DNA of 64,000 bases from Megalonaias nervosa (lineage: Eukaryota; Mollusca; Bivalvia; Unionida; Unionidae): NCBI GenBank assembly GCA_016617855.1, contig JAECUM010001932.1, positions 62,001 through 126,000 on the forward strand, in the 5' to 3' direction. The notes under the pieces are model-generated. The model ran no database searches. It was not told where the DNA came from and saw only the letters and a list, made by a program, of their open reading frames with translations. Position 1 is the stretch's first letter. Each line of letters opens with the position of its first letter. Positions 15,560 through 28,500 of the stretch are shown in pieces. A program made the translations under genes and the position numbers.

Positions 15560-16325
15560 AAAAAGACAAGTCTTATCCACAGCTGGCAGACGAAGATTGG
15601 ATGGAAGATTTGATATTTCTAACTGACATTATGCAGCATCTACAAAATCTGAACCTGTCGTTGCAAGGAAAGGATAAGCTTATTTTGGATCTTATACAGA
15701 CTGTTTTTAGCTTTCAGAACAAAATACAGATTCTTCAAAGAGATATCCTGTCAAGGGAGTTTAAGCACTTTCCTCGTCTTCAGAATAGAGTTAGTCATAC
15801 TCTGATGGTGGAATTCAACTTAGAAAGCTTGGGGCATATAGAGATAGGTTACAAGGATTACTGGAAGATTTCCAAGCCAGGTTTAATGACTTGCACCAAC
15901 TAAAATCCTGTTCCGCTTTTCTCATAAATCCATTCATGATAGACGTAATCAAAGATGGTTTCCAGCTTCCCATGAACATTGTTATGGAACCTTCTGCTGC
16001 TGAAATGGAGCTGTTAGAGTTACAGGAAGATCAGGGTTTGGCGATGATACACAAGTCACAATCTGTGATGGATTTCTGGAAGCTCGTGCCAGAAGTAAAA
16101 TATCCTCAACTTAAGAAAGCTAGTTGCCGACTTATATCCATTTTCGGTACAACCTACTGCTGTGAATCTTTGTACTCCACAATGAAGTTCATAAAATCAA
16201 AGCATCGAGCAGTAATTAGTAACCAGCATCTGACAGAACTTCTTCGCACTACAACTACTAGCTACCAACCAGATTTAAAGAAACTTGCTAGTTCAAAGGC
16301 TTCTCAGCAGAATCATAACAATTAA
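15560..16325 (+). pseudogene. hAT-family transposase relic (ZBED/GTF2IRD2-like)
   Basis: The first frame (15560-15901) contains QLADEDWMEDLIFLTDIM, LNLSLQGKDKLI and HFPRLQN, the typical middle part of hAT transposases that resemble ZBED5 and GTF2IRD2. Similarity then continues in another frame (about 15850-16325) through NPFMIDV and, near the C terminus, WKLVPEVKYPQLKKASCR, FGTTYCCESLYSTM and HRAVISNQHL, which is the hAT dimerisation domain. One frameshift near 15840 separates the halves, and the N-terminal BED finger and the catalytic N-terminal half are absent. The relic is part of an element whose 3' end is at about 16683. Confidence 0.88.
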
Positions 16326-16396
16326 TGTTCACTATAATTATGAGTATATATGCAGTGTGTTTCTATTCATAAATTTTACATATTTAAATATTTGTT

Positions 16397-16489
16397 AATT
16401 GTGTAACTGTAACGCATATATTTCTTCAATTGTGTAACTGTAACGCATATATTTCTTCAATTGTGTAACTGTAACGCATATATTTCTTC
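16397..16489. repeat. 31-bp tandem repeat, three units
   Basis: Three perfect copies of a 31-bp unit (AATTGTGTAACTGTAACGC, then ATATATTTCTTC) in the 3' part of the hAT element. Confidence 0.95.
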
Positions 16490-16589
16490 AACATACGGTT
16501 AGGGTTAAAACAATTGAAATGTTTAAATTATTAAATTCGATAACAAGTAATTTTTTAAATTAAATCACAAAAGGAATTTTTCATTGCGA

Positions 16590-16683
16590 GTGGGGTCGTG
16601 ACCCATAGTGCTTCAATGCGGCTCTCAACAATTTTTTTTATTTTAAAAATGGCTCTCAGTTACTACAGGTCTGGCCACCCCTG
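16590..16683 (+). mobile_element. 3' terminus of the hAT element
   Basis: The phrases GTGGGGTCGTGACCC and AATGCGGCTCTCA, then GGTCTGGCCACCCCTGG at 16668-16684, are what hAT elements with this transposase usually end in (terminal repeat CAGGGGTGGCC on the other strand). The matching 5' terminus was not found upstream, so the element is 5'-truncated. Confidence 0.6.
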
Positions 16684-19424
16684 GACCAGACAGTACCTAC
16701 TGCAGTACGTAAATTCTTTTGGTACTTAGTCTGACCTCAGATGAGTCTTTGAAAGAGAATGTCATGTTACCATGGTAGTTGAGAAATACAGAGACTGTTG
16801 GTAGTACGATGTTAAAGAAAACAAGAAATATTTGGGAACATACATGTAAAGGCAACATATTTAATAAAACTTTGTAAGTTTTAAAACTTTATAATTAGGA
16901 TCTTTGTATTGTATGTAGAGTTGTAGTAGATCCAATAAATAATTATGATTTTTGATATATTACTTGGCACCTTTGTAGTTAACCCCAACTGCCATAAACT
17001 TAAATTGTATGTCACAGGTCTAGAAAGCAACTTATATGAATCTGATGGAATGGCAGGGGTCATTAACTGCATTTTTTAATACTGATCAAGCAATGAAATG
17101 AAATGAATCTCAAGATATAACAATACCTTATGGGCCCACACAAGCTAGATAAAAATTTGTTATGAAAGAGTCAAAGTCATGTAACCAATCTTGCTTTTAT
17201 TCTTTAACACTGTGCTTGGCAAAATTTTATGAATTAAAAGTAAATAAAAGGGATTCAAACTGGATATGAATGGGATTTAATTACTTGCCTAGATATGTAC
17301 AAGGAAGGAAAGTCTTAAGATTTTGATGAACAGAGTATTTCTTTCAGCTGTTTAACTCGGGGACTATTGTAAACTTACACTGGATGAAATAGCGCTAACA
17401 TGAGCATTTCCTTTGGGGCCTACCCCCTCCCCCAATACAATGAATTCAGTGAAATGGAACCCAGGTTTCCTGTATTGCCCATCCCTTCCATCAGCCCAGG
17501 TTAAACTTGACAGATTTCAAGGGTATACATATATGTTTACATACAAGTCATTCAGATGTAATACTCAGCATTTATATATATATATATATACTACTACCCA
17601 TTTATCTTGATATCCTTGGGCTCAAGGTAATATTGTTGACATAAGCATTTGTCAAGATAACGGTTGGGGGATGTGTGAAGAAAAGTGAAATTTGTAAGAG
17701 GTGACCTGTCATCAGTGAGTAGGATTTACATGGAGAGAAAACACAGTGGAAATTTTGATTAAATGGAGACAAAAGCTAGACTTGAATTTTAGGCAGAAGT
17801 GACTTCTTCTTTTGGATAGAACAGGGAGAAGTGAGAGCTTAACAGGGAGAAGTGGAAGCAAAACAAGAAACACAATATAGTGTGTGTGTGTGTGTTATTT
17901 GAATTATGACCTCTGTTTCCCAGTATGCATATTTGCATTTTGACATTGGATATAAGCAATACTTTATTTTCAAGTAGAAAATTTTTTGAGTTGTATGTAT
18001 ATTATAAACACATTTGGTATGTATATAAAAATGATTGTACTTGAATTTATTGTGGCCATATGACTTTGAAAGAGAAAAATAGAACCTATATCTCTTGTGA
18101 ATTTTAACTGAGTAACTAGATTACATTATTGCAATTGCAAGTTAGTAAAAATACTTCATCACCTACCCTTAATCAAGATTGTTTTTTTACTTTCTACAAG
18201 TTCACTATAATGGCACTTGAAAGCTTTCTAAACATTTTTGAAAGAACCCCTGTACCATGTTTATGAGAGAAAATATACACGTGTCTAAAGATCACAGTTC
18301 ATCCTAATTTCTTTGCTGCCAATAAAACATTAGTGTAACTGTTCATAGACAACACACTGAAATGCATAAAATTACAGAAATTGCTCCTTTAAAGTTGTAT
18401 ATGAACTAAACCTTTCTTTCCAACTGAACCAATACAGACATATGAGTGCATCTATTTTTAGAAAGATTGATTTTCGTAATGTAACCACTCTCTTCATAGC
18501 TTCATTGCAATAGTCCATTGATAGGATTGCATATTTGTGGTTTTATTGTTTGTCTATGTACATGTAGTAGTGTTAGGCATTGGTTAAATAGTATTTGCTT
18601 CACTGCTTTTTTTCTTGTATCTTCACAAATACAAGTCAAGTCAGAAAACAACTTTGACCTTACAGCGCTTCTAGTGAATTCCACAACATAGCATTGTCCT
18701 GACCTACATAGTGTCATTTTAAAGCTAATTCTTCAATAACATAATATATAGACTTTGCTTTTTATGAATGTTATATTTTTTGGAATATATTTGCCCAGTG
18801 ATTTACAATCCGCCATTATTTCCCCATTACAGGTTCACTTATGGTTTCAAACTGACTTTATGAAGAAATACTGTACACATGGCAGTGAAAATATCCAGAT
18901 CACTGATTCTTTTCTTAAATCACAAAATACTATTTACATAATGTTGCTGAAGTTTCGATACACATTTATATATTTTTATCATCAAAGGATAACTTGCGGA
19001 AATCAATGGTCACTCAGCTCTCAGAACACATACCTGTGAATGTTCAAGAGTTTGTGCAGTTTATATTAGTACCAGCTATTTGATGGCTTGATGCCTACAT
19101 TTCGCCTTGAGCTACAATGGAACTAACCTAGCTAAGGTGAGGGGGCATCTCAAAACTTACAGTCACTAAATGTACCACTAGAAAGCACAGGGCGAAGTCA
19201 TTTTCACTTTCCTGACAGAAAAGACAACGTTTTCATTTTTTAGGCAACTTAATTGCCCACTTTGCCTGGTAGCATGATCCCTGAAAACTATTTGGAAATA
19301 CACTTGCATATTGCGAACTTACACTTGTGTTGCCTTTGTGTGATACAATCCATAATGTGTTAAGTATTATACATGTATATGAAAAATCCATGAATTCAAA
19401 TATATATCACATTTTCTTTTCGAC
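16684..19424. other. No gene seen; old repeat fragments
   Basis: 17573-17591 is a short (TA)n run and 17880-17895 a (GT)n run. 17590-17785 is an eroded left end of the TIR transposon family (CTACCCATTTATCTTGATATCC at its border, then GACCTGTCATCAGTGAG), and 19300-19410 is a further fragment. No exon was recognised. The minus-strand first exon of VPS35 and the plus-strand first exon of ORC6 are both expected somewhere in 7033-21659. Confidence 0.4.
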
Positions 19425-19640
19425 TGCTCTGGTGGCCTAGTGGTTTAAACGTCGGATGCGGGAGGTCAGGGGTTCAAACCCCATCTGAGTTATACCAAAG
19501 ACTTATAAAAATGGTGCTAACAGCTGCCTCACTAGGTGCTCAGCATTAAGAGGTTAGTGTTAGGACTGGTTGGCCTGGTGTTAGGACAATGTGACTGGAT
19601 GGGACATGATGCTACATGTCGGCAGTGTGAACAGTCTTTT
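19425..19640 (+). repeat. tRNA-derived SINE (type A), plus strand, 3'-truncated
   Basis: The tRNA-like head is clear: GGTGGCCTAGTGGTTTAAAC (A box) and GGGTTCAAACCCC (B box). The body follows (ACTTATAAAAATGG, CAGCTGCC, TTAAGAGGTTAGTG) and stops after CATGTCGGCAGTGTGA. Confidence 0.88.
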
Positions 19641-19989
19641 CTAACGCCAGAGGAGAAGCTTACAATAATGAACATGACCTACATGAATGAAGAAAGGTTT
19701 TTGTTTTCCTAGTGAGAAAAAACAAAATCTATGAACTTAGAAAATATCCTGACAATGCTATCTGGAAAAAAATCCCCCCTCCAATATATTTGAACACTAA
19801 GTGACTTACGTAGTGGTTACTTTTCCAAGTTGAAACAGTATATTCTTGCATATATCCAGATGCTGAAAAAATGGGTGTGGAGAATCTCTGTTAATTAATA
19901 TGATGTAATATGTTGCATATGACTTTAAATGTAAATTGGGACCAATATTACAGAGTTATCAAGTTACCAGGTTTACATAAACATTTAAA

Positions 19990-20217
19990 CAGCTGCCTTG
20001 CTAGGTGCTATACACTCAGCATTAAGAGATTAGCGTTAGAACTGGTCGGCCTGGTGTCAGGATAATGTGACTGGGTGGGACATCATGTTACATGTCTGCA
20101 GCATGATGCCCCAATGTTAGACATCACTATAAACTGCCACACTGCAGACATTGTAGTGATATGACTGAAAAATTGTTAAAGTTACATTTAAAATCCAAAA
20201 CACACACACACACACAC
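19990..20217 (+). repeat. tRNA-derived SINE (type A), 5'-truncated
   Basis: Starts in the body at CAGCTGCCTTGCTAGGTGC and runs to the usual 3' end (CACTGCAGACATTGTAG, GACTGAAAAATTGTTAAAG) with an (AC)n tail at 20198-20217. The tRNA head is missing, as expected for incomplete reverse transcription. Confidence 0.88.
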
Positions 20218-20254
20218 AATTTCTTTCCATGTATCGGTTACATCCCTAAAGAAA

Positions 20255-21145
20255 ACACGTCATTAAAAACATATACACTATATATCTTGTTTTGTATATT
20301 TGCATTGTTTATTATTTTTTTAAATTTATTATATGCTGTTGGTTATGTAAAATTATATCTTGTAGCTGATCTTGATCCCAAAAATCAAGTTCATGTGTGC
20401 CTGACAAATCATTGATTTTTTTTATTTCTGTAAACAACTAATATACACAGCTAATACTTTCTCAATGAGTATGAGTTTAATGTTAGGATTATTGTTAATA
20501 GAAGTAAACATTTATATTGGTCTGAGTCAAAGACATTGTATTTACCACATTATATAATTTTACTAACAGATTTTAGCTTGTAAACATTTGGGATTTTCTA
20601 GATTGAAATTTTCCATTTGGTAATTTTTTTTTTATAGAAAATGCTAATTGTGACCTAGTTCAGATAGAGGAGTATAAAATCGTGCTTGCTGGAAAAATTA
20701 TTCATTCCTGCGATAACAGTTGGGCAGAATTAATTTATATTTTTGTATTCAGATTTTGATTTGGGTGAATTATTTATTATTCTTTGGAAATACAAAGTGC
20801 TCTTTGTAATATTCTTGGAAAAAGACATTTGAAAGGGAAACCTTAGATTATATTGCTGTGATTCAACAAAAGACTGTTGGCACATTTCCACGTTACAGGT
20901 CACTATAGACACATTTACACCATCACCATTGGAAATTATTTTGAATACGACAGAAGTTTATTCAGAACTTTATTCACTAGTTACTTTGATTAGTAATTCT
21001 AGGATTATTTGGGATTTAATTCACAGTACCATAAGTTCTTCTACATTTTCACTTTATATGCTAGGGAAATAAATTATTTGTTGAATTTTTCAAAACTTGT
21101 TGGCTTTTGCTCATTTCTGTTAATTGAAGACTTAGAGTCATAACA
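20255..21145 (+). mobile_element. Solo LTR of the Gmr1-like family (old, plus strand)
   Basis: Compared with the reverse complement of the solo LTR at 49361-50257, the same blocks occur in the same order: a T-rich start, AGAAAATGCTAATTGTGACC (20636), TTTGGGATTTAATTC (21009), GGGAAATAAATTATTTGTTG (21063) and an end at CTTAGAGTCATAACA (21145). No internal retrotransposon sequence follows, so this is a recombined solo LTR. The left border is approximate. Confidence 0.72.
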
Positions 21146-21659
21146 ATATATTTTAAAAAATGGTAGTCCTTGTTTGATCTATCCCGTTTGCAACAAAAAC
21201 ATGTTACTAAACAATTCACTATGATACATGTATTCATTGTCGTCAGTTGCATGTGGCTGGTTAGTGGCTGTTTATATGCCTGAAACAAATGCATGCATAT
21301 TGCTACCCACTTGCATCAATATCATTTATATATATGAAAATGAAAGTGTTCATTTGCTGGTTTGTATATCAAAAATTGTGTTAATTCAGCAGCAACAGTA
21401 TATATTCAGCATCATGAGTTTTCAACAGTGATGAGTTTTTGATGGTCTCCAAATATCACAACGTATTGCAAGATTGAATGTGGTATCAGAGGTATTCCAC
21501 ATGAGTTTGTTTTGATGAGAGATAATAAAAGATTGTAACATATATATTCCCATCTGCATCTTTAAACTGCTGAGAATCATACAATTTCAAAAATAAGTTG
21601 TCTTGAAGATATGTAGTAAATATATTTGTAACCTTAAAACTATTTTAATTTCATTTTAG

Positions 21660-21798
21660 AAAAGCAGAAGAATATAGCCATCTAGTTGATATTCGAGCTA
21701 ATAGCACCAGCCTGTCTGCCCTCAAACTGACTGGTTCCAGTAAGATTGTCCTTTGTTTGGATTTGGCAGCTTCAGCATGCAGCCATGCAGTGGATAAG
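21660..21798 (+). CDS. ORC6: ORC6 exon 2
   Basis: Starts with one base of a split codon, then KAEEYSHLVDIRANSTSLSA and SSKIVLCLDLAASACSHAVDK. The KAEEY and MCLDLAAS-like strings are hallmarks of ORC6. Acceptor tcattttag at 21651-21659; donor gtacag at 21799. Confidence 0.96.
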
Positions 21799-22442
21799 GT
21801 ACAGTCTAATATTATTAATTTGACCTTGTTTATCCAGCAGCTGCCTTTAGCCAGAAACGTAAGGAACAAGCATTAAAATCAAATTTTGATATAATGTCAT
21901 GTTTGATTGGAATCCAGATAATTTGTGCCTGTCAAGAACTGTATCTGCATTGTGAATTCACAGATATTAGTCTGCAAAAAAGAACACAAAAGCTGTGCCC
22001 CTTTGTAGTTTGTTTACACCAAGTGGATTCATATTGACTTCGTCACTTGAGAAGGTGTTGACATCATCAGGATTAAGATGTAGGGTTGGCACTGGCTTTA
22101 AAATAGTTGCCAACCTCAATATTTTGCAGCCAATGTTTAAAAAATTTCATCATTTTTCATAACACAGTGCTATCCATTTATCTCAACACCCTTGGGAAAA
22201 AGGTAATAATGCAGGGATTGCGCTTGGCTTCACCAGTGTCACAAAGTGGGAATTTTGATTAAATGAAGACAACTAGTCTGAAATGGATTTGTATCTTGAC
22301 AACTCACATTTGTGTAATACACTCCAGAATGTGTTAAATAATCTGTGTTTATATGAAAAATCCATGAATTTGAGTATTAGATCATGTCAGAAAATTCAAA
22401 AGTCAATTCCCATTTGAAAAAAAACACACACACACACACACA

Positions 22443-22511
<69 letters not shown>

Positions 22512-25500
22512 TAGCCCTCATTTGATCTATATCCTATTGTCAGCAAAAACGTTTCATGAAATAATTCACTCTGGTATTCATTATCCTAGTAGCATGTGGC
22601 TGTATAGTTGTTCATATGCTACATGTACATGTACATAAATTGGCCTAGACTTTGGTCTGCTAGAGACAACTACCATGATGCCGAGGCTACCGAGGGGATG
22701 AGGCTATTCATAGGGACACGTGAACAAATTAAAAAGTTTAACAAACATTCTTGTGAGATGTCCCATGTTCATTTAACTTGTTGGCCAGATATATATTGTT
22801 TCAAAATATTGGAACTTTAATTTGGGTTTTACACCACCATTAGTAGTAATCATAAGCACAAACTTTTTTTGTTGCGAACAGGAAACTTTCACGGCACAAT
22901 AAATATGTTCCAATCACTGAAAAAAAATGAAACAATGCTTTAATTTAAGTCTGTTGCTGACTCCCTTTGATTTAAGAGGTCCTCATCTTACTTTGATGAA
23001 GGTACATGTTTTATTGAAGGCGTCACTAAAGGCCCTCTTTGAAGGACCAAACAAATGCCCATTTGTTATTGCTGTGGCAACATCAAGTAATTGTAAAACA
23101 TTGACTAAGACAGAATTTTGTTTTCATTTTTATACTGAACGATCGGTGATTCAAAGGTAATCACTTGTCTTTAAGTTTCAGCAAAACTTTTTTTCTGGTA
23201 CATTTTTCAGAAAGAAAAGATATTGCCATCATCTGGTCGATTGTAGTCGTTCCTGCCTTCAGAAGTTGTTGATTGTAGCTAGTCAGGTAGCACAACTATT
23301 TTGGTTATATTGCGGCATACAGCACTAAGGCCAGACATCAGCATAAGCAGATTATGATATAACAATGCCATGTTAGAGTGGTTTATCAATATGAACAAAG
23401 GATTTGTTTATGTAACAATAGATTCCAGTGCAATTTTATATCCAAGTTTGTGGCTTCCTGTCATTGTGCCTTTGAATTTCTTCATTCCAAACCCAACAGC
23501 CAAAAATGTTGTTGCCAAAAAATCACCAGATGGTGTATTTTGTTGCCAATAAGGAAGAAAAATCGCAATTTGCAAGATTGGCAAAGCCCAGCGCACTCCC
23601 TGAGATGTCATAATAAACAAGACATGAACAAGATACTTAAGTTGTATACAGCTAAATTGTTCTTCCACAATCTACCTGACAGAAAATTATTTCTTGTCTT
23701 TACTTTAAGGATGTGAATTGTTAATCTTATTTAATCTTACCACTCACAGTATCACCTAGTGCCCCAAAATTTTTGGGTATGTGCAGTGAGTGAGTAGAAC
23801 AAACTACTTTAACCCTGATCAGTTGGCACATTATGTGATAGCAGATCAGCGGCTATTTTATATTTCTGATCAGGTTTTTATGAAACTTGAAATATTGGCT
23901 TATATTTTCACAATCTTGGATGGGTGTGATAATGAGAGAGATCAACCTGAACTAATGAGCTGATTTTATATCTAAGTGACTGAGCTTGTGTCCACTCTGC
24001 AGACCATATTCTGATCTGATTTTGATTAAATATGGAATATATCAAGATCTTGGATAAGTTTGATAATGTGCAAGATGCATGCATGTTAATGAGGTGTTCT
24101 TGCACCTGACTGGCTAATCTTCTTACCACTCTGGAAGCCACATTTCTAATCTGATTTTGATCATACTTGAAATATGCATTTATGTCATCAAGATGTTGGA
24201 TGGGTTTGATATCCATGCATATTAATAATGTAATCTTGCATGTCTCTGGAAGCCATATTTGTGATCATATTTGGATCAAACATGGAATATATTCCTTGGA
24301 TGATTTCAAATGTGGTTAGATCTGTGCATATTAATATGATCTTGCAGCTGATATTGTTGACATTCTTTAAACCATATTTTTAGCTCTACAGTTCATAGAC
24401 CAGAAGAGCTAATGGGATAGTCTTTCATCTGTCGTCCATCACCTGTTGTCATTTTCAGTCCATGAGCACAAGTTTGTTCTTGTTACTTCTTCTAAACTAC
24501 TTGGAGAACTGCCAAGTAATTTTACACACACATTCATCCCATAGCTTAGTTAGGCCAAAATGAAAGTACAATTGCTTGAACCACAGCGGTCATCTTGAAA
24601 ATGTTGTTATTGCTATACTTCTAATGAATGGATGGTCATACTGACATGGACAAAAGAACTTAATGTGATATCTTATTGGTCTTAAATAAAAGTGGTGCCA
24701 GTCTGATATCCAAAATGGTCACTCCTTCAGAACAGAAAGTCAAATTAAATGATGTTCATACAGTCAATATGTCTGCCACTGCTGCCATCTTTAAAATCCT
24801 GTGATCACTACTCCTGAATGAATGATCATAACAGCATGAGGTTTTCCTTAAATTTGCCAATCTGACCTCCAGTATGGCTGCCATTGTGGCCATCCTATTG
24901 TTGCTACTTCTCCTAGATGGCTGGTCATATCTACTTTCACAAGGAGACACGTTTATTTGGCCGACATGGAAATGGTGTACATCTGAGACCCTGTATGGCC
25001 GTCATGGCAGCCACCTTGAAAGTCATGTTTGTGTCACTCCACCAAAACGGAAACTCATATGAACACAGGGTTATCACCAGAAAACTAATTACAATGTGAT
25101 GTCAACACTGAATTAAAATCATCCTTACATTAGGTCCAGTATGAAAATCTTTTCTTGCTACGTCCTCTTAAATGAATGTCTGTTTGACAAGGGGTTTTGG
25201 TTAGAAAAGTTTTTATGGTGTTTTTTGTTGGTCCTAAATGAAAATGGTGCAAATTGACCCTAATATGGTCATCTTTACTCCCAGACTGATGGCTGTTTGA
25301 ACATGGGATTGATACGTAGTTGGTCCATAATGAAATTTTTCCAATCTGATGAATATGTCCACCACAGCATCACATTTCAGAATTTTTTTTATTGCTGAAG
25401 GATATCAGAGATGGTTTAAAAACTAGGCAGTTAAAATTAAGAAATGGTCTTATCTTGAATTCCTGGAAATTTGTTTTGTCCTCTGGAGTACCAGTCCTTT

Positions 25501-28500
25501 TGAGGGACTCTTGTTTATCTGATTTTGATCAAACTTAATATACAGTTACAGAGGTCTCACAAGGATTTTAAAACAAGGAGTCCAGGACTTTTATTTTTAT
25601 AAAAATAAAAGTCCCACTAGCAAAAGTTGCGGTCCCCTTCCAGAAGCATATTGGGCATACCTGAAGTGGCTAAATGTCCAGATGAAGAGAACCAGTGGTT
25701 GACAATGAGTTTAATTTTCCAAATTCTTTACACCACTGACATATAGTGCTTGTTTGTCTATCAGAGTGAGACTGAATTTTGTCAATTCAAGGAAATGTTT
25801 TATTCCAAACACTAAGGCAGGCATCATGCACTTTCCTACACTTGGCTATTATTCCATCAAACTATCAGTTCTAGCAACTTTAGCACTCTTCTGAATTTCA
25901 TTACAATCTTCATCAGTTTGCCATTTAGCCCCAAAATACTTATCCAAATTTGCAAATGGCATTTTGTCTAAGTCTTGATGTGTGTTGATTTTGAGGTCAC
26001 ATGATCTACTTATTTGGCTACACAAAACAAGATAATGAAAGCTAAAGTTGTTCATTTGATGTACTCTTATAATGACCACATGTACATCTCTAGATTTCAG
26101 TCATTGTAAATATCAGCACATTTTCCCACCACTCAGCAGCTAGTCTAAGTCTTTGAACTTGCTACCCAGCTATTGCACCATGTTCTTATGATGTACTCCT
26201 GTAATGACAACATACACAGCTAAAATGATCAGTTGATCAACACATTTATAGTTGCCAAATATTGTGGATGGCTTGCACTTGGTGTAAAGAGGAACCCTAC
26301 TGTTTTTGTTTTAAAACTTACGGTCAGTGACTGAAAGAATAATAATGGATTCTGCATAATAGCTCATAATTTCCTCCATCTACATCAACCAAACTTGGAG
26401 GATTGTTTGTACTTAGTGTATGAAATAAGTGTGTTGATTTTGGGATCAAAGGTCATGGTCACTGACTAAAAGAAGAACAATGGTTTCCATACAGTAACAT
26501 TAGTTCTACACCACAGACCAAACTTTGTGGACGGCTTGCACATGGGTAAGGAAGAAGCCTATTGATTTGAGTGTCAAATGGTCAGAGGTCAAGGCCACTG
26601 TAACTGAAAGACTAGAATATATTTTCTGCAGAAATATTTCAATTATTGACCACGTGTCTTCACCAAAATTAATGGACAACTTACTGGTTGGGTAAGAAGC
26701 CAGTTGATTTTGGAGTGAAAAGGTCAAAGGTCAGTGTTTATGGAGGGCTTGCACTTCGAACGAGGAGGCCTGTTGATTTTGGGGTCAAAAGTTAAACAGT
26801 TGAAAAACTACTGATACTTCTGCAACAACAACAGTATTAATAATAAATAAAGAAATAAAATGGTGCAATGATTTACAGATATTTTTGACAAAAATTTTCA
26901 TTAAACCATGTTTACTTGAAAAAATGATTGTTAAGAAAACTTTTTGATAAGTACATTTTCTCTTCATAGTAAAACTGTTTCAAGGTTATAAGCCACTGGA
27001 TCATTTCTTAGTCTTTGTAGATATTACACTAGCTTCCAATGCAAATATCCAGGCAGTACTTCGTTTGCATTATTAAGTTTTCGTCATGTAAATATATACA
27101 GTAGCAGTATATATTTGCATTCATTATCCTTTCTTGGTTTATTACAGGCAAGTGTTGTGCGACTGTCTGGACTGCAGAAGAAACTGTATTGTTCTGCCCT
27201 AAAGGCAGTGGAAAATTTGCTGGATCTTCAAGAGAAAACTTCCATTAAAGAACTCGCTGTTCAGTTTGGATGCACAGGGGCAATAACTCTAGCTCAGGAA
27301 GCTCTACACAGGTCAGGCACAAAATTTGCTAGGGTATGATAATCTTTTCCAGAGCTGTGCAAATGCAGTAGCATTACATACGGATATAAAAAGGAAGTGC
27401 ACTGAAAACTTATAACTCTGTTTCACAGATAGTATTTAACATCATTTCCAACATGTTTTTTAGTTATTTCTGTCACAGTTCAGTTCTTTCTTCGAGTGTC
27501 TGTCCATGCCTTAACAGGTTCCAAAAGGCATGCATTTTCCAGCACTTTATTTATTGCATCAAACACAGTGTCTATGCAACAAAACACAAATATTAATACA
27601 AATACAGGTTGCATGAAAATGGAAGCAGTATACTAGGTAGTATACACCAAGGGACAACAACATTGATGGACACTTCACATATTTTGTGAATTTGCAAGTA
27701 TTCGAGTCCTGCAGGTTTCACTTTATATGGATTGTCACAACCATTTCTTTTTTTAACTTTGACTATATTATCATGGGTTTTATCTTTCAGTTATGAGGAG
27801 GATTACAACAGTAAAGCATGTCAAGAGATGGATTTCACAACTCTGTTGTTCCAAGGAGCTGCATTATGTGCAGCTTGTAGGTCTGTATATTCCCGAATAA
27901 TTCACAAATACTGTTAGCAGAGGCTTCTTGTTCAGTGTAGTAATGAATGCAGTCTGCTAAAGAAGAAAACTTGTTTCCACATACTGTATATACTCACTTA
28001 TAAGTCAAATCAAACGGCACACAACAGCAATCTGTATCTGCAATAGCATAGTGTGCCTGCAGATCAGAGTCTGTGTTTGTTCTTCTGATTACCCTCAACA
28101 AACTCCAGAGACCCATAATAATGCACATAATGTGCTGGCAGATTTGAGTCTGTGCAGTTTGCATTTGTACTTAAAGTTAGTATATACAGTATATATAAAA
28201 ACCAGTGATTGTTCACGTACTTAATTTTCTGATATACATTAACATGTCCATTGCTAGATATTAATTAGACACTGAGTAGGATGTATTCACTTTTCTGATT
28301 GCATGGTGGTAATGATAGATTCTTATTATACATGGAATGACTTATGATGAAGCTAAGACAGTTCATTTTGCTATTACGACTCTATGGTCTTAAAATAAGT
28401 AATAAAAAAGAGTGAGAACCAACAAGTTTTGTAAACTTCAACCAGTAATTTATTTCCTCAGAAAACAAAGTCAAAAAATGTAAAAATTGTGTTATTTGTG

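Larger units (their letters stand above)
21799..27147 (+). other. ORC6 intron 2, repeat-rich
   Basis: Contains an old TIR-transposon copy (22165-23410) split by a (CA)n(TA)n microsatellite (22424-22509), a 140-bp satellite-like array (23840-24370), degenerate copies of the gtggccatcct repeat (24420-25400), and a third periodic repeat with GTTGATTTTGGGGTCAAA-like phrases (26200-26800). No exon seen. Confidence 0.6.

Noticed and set aside
22384..22638. Open frames through TA microsatellites, also at 39241-39526
   Set aside because: Their Ile-Tyr repeats come from the (TA)n runs.
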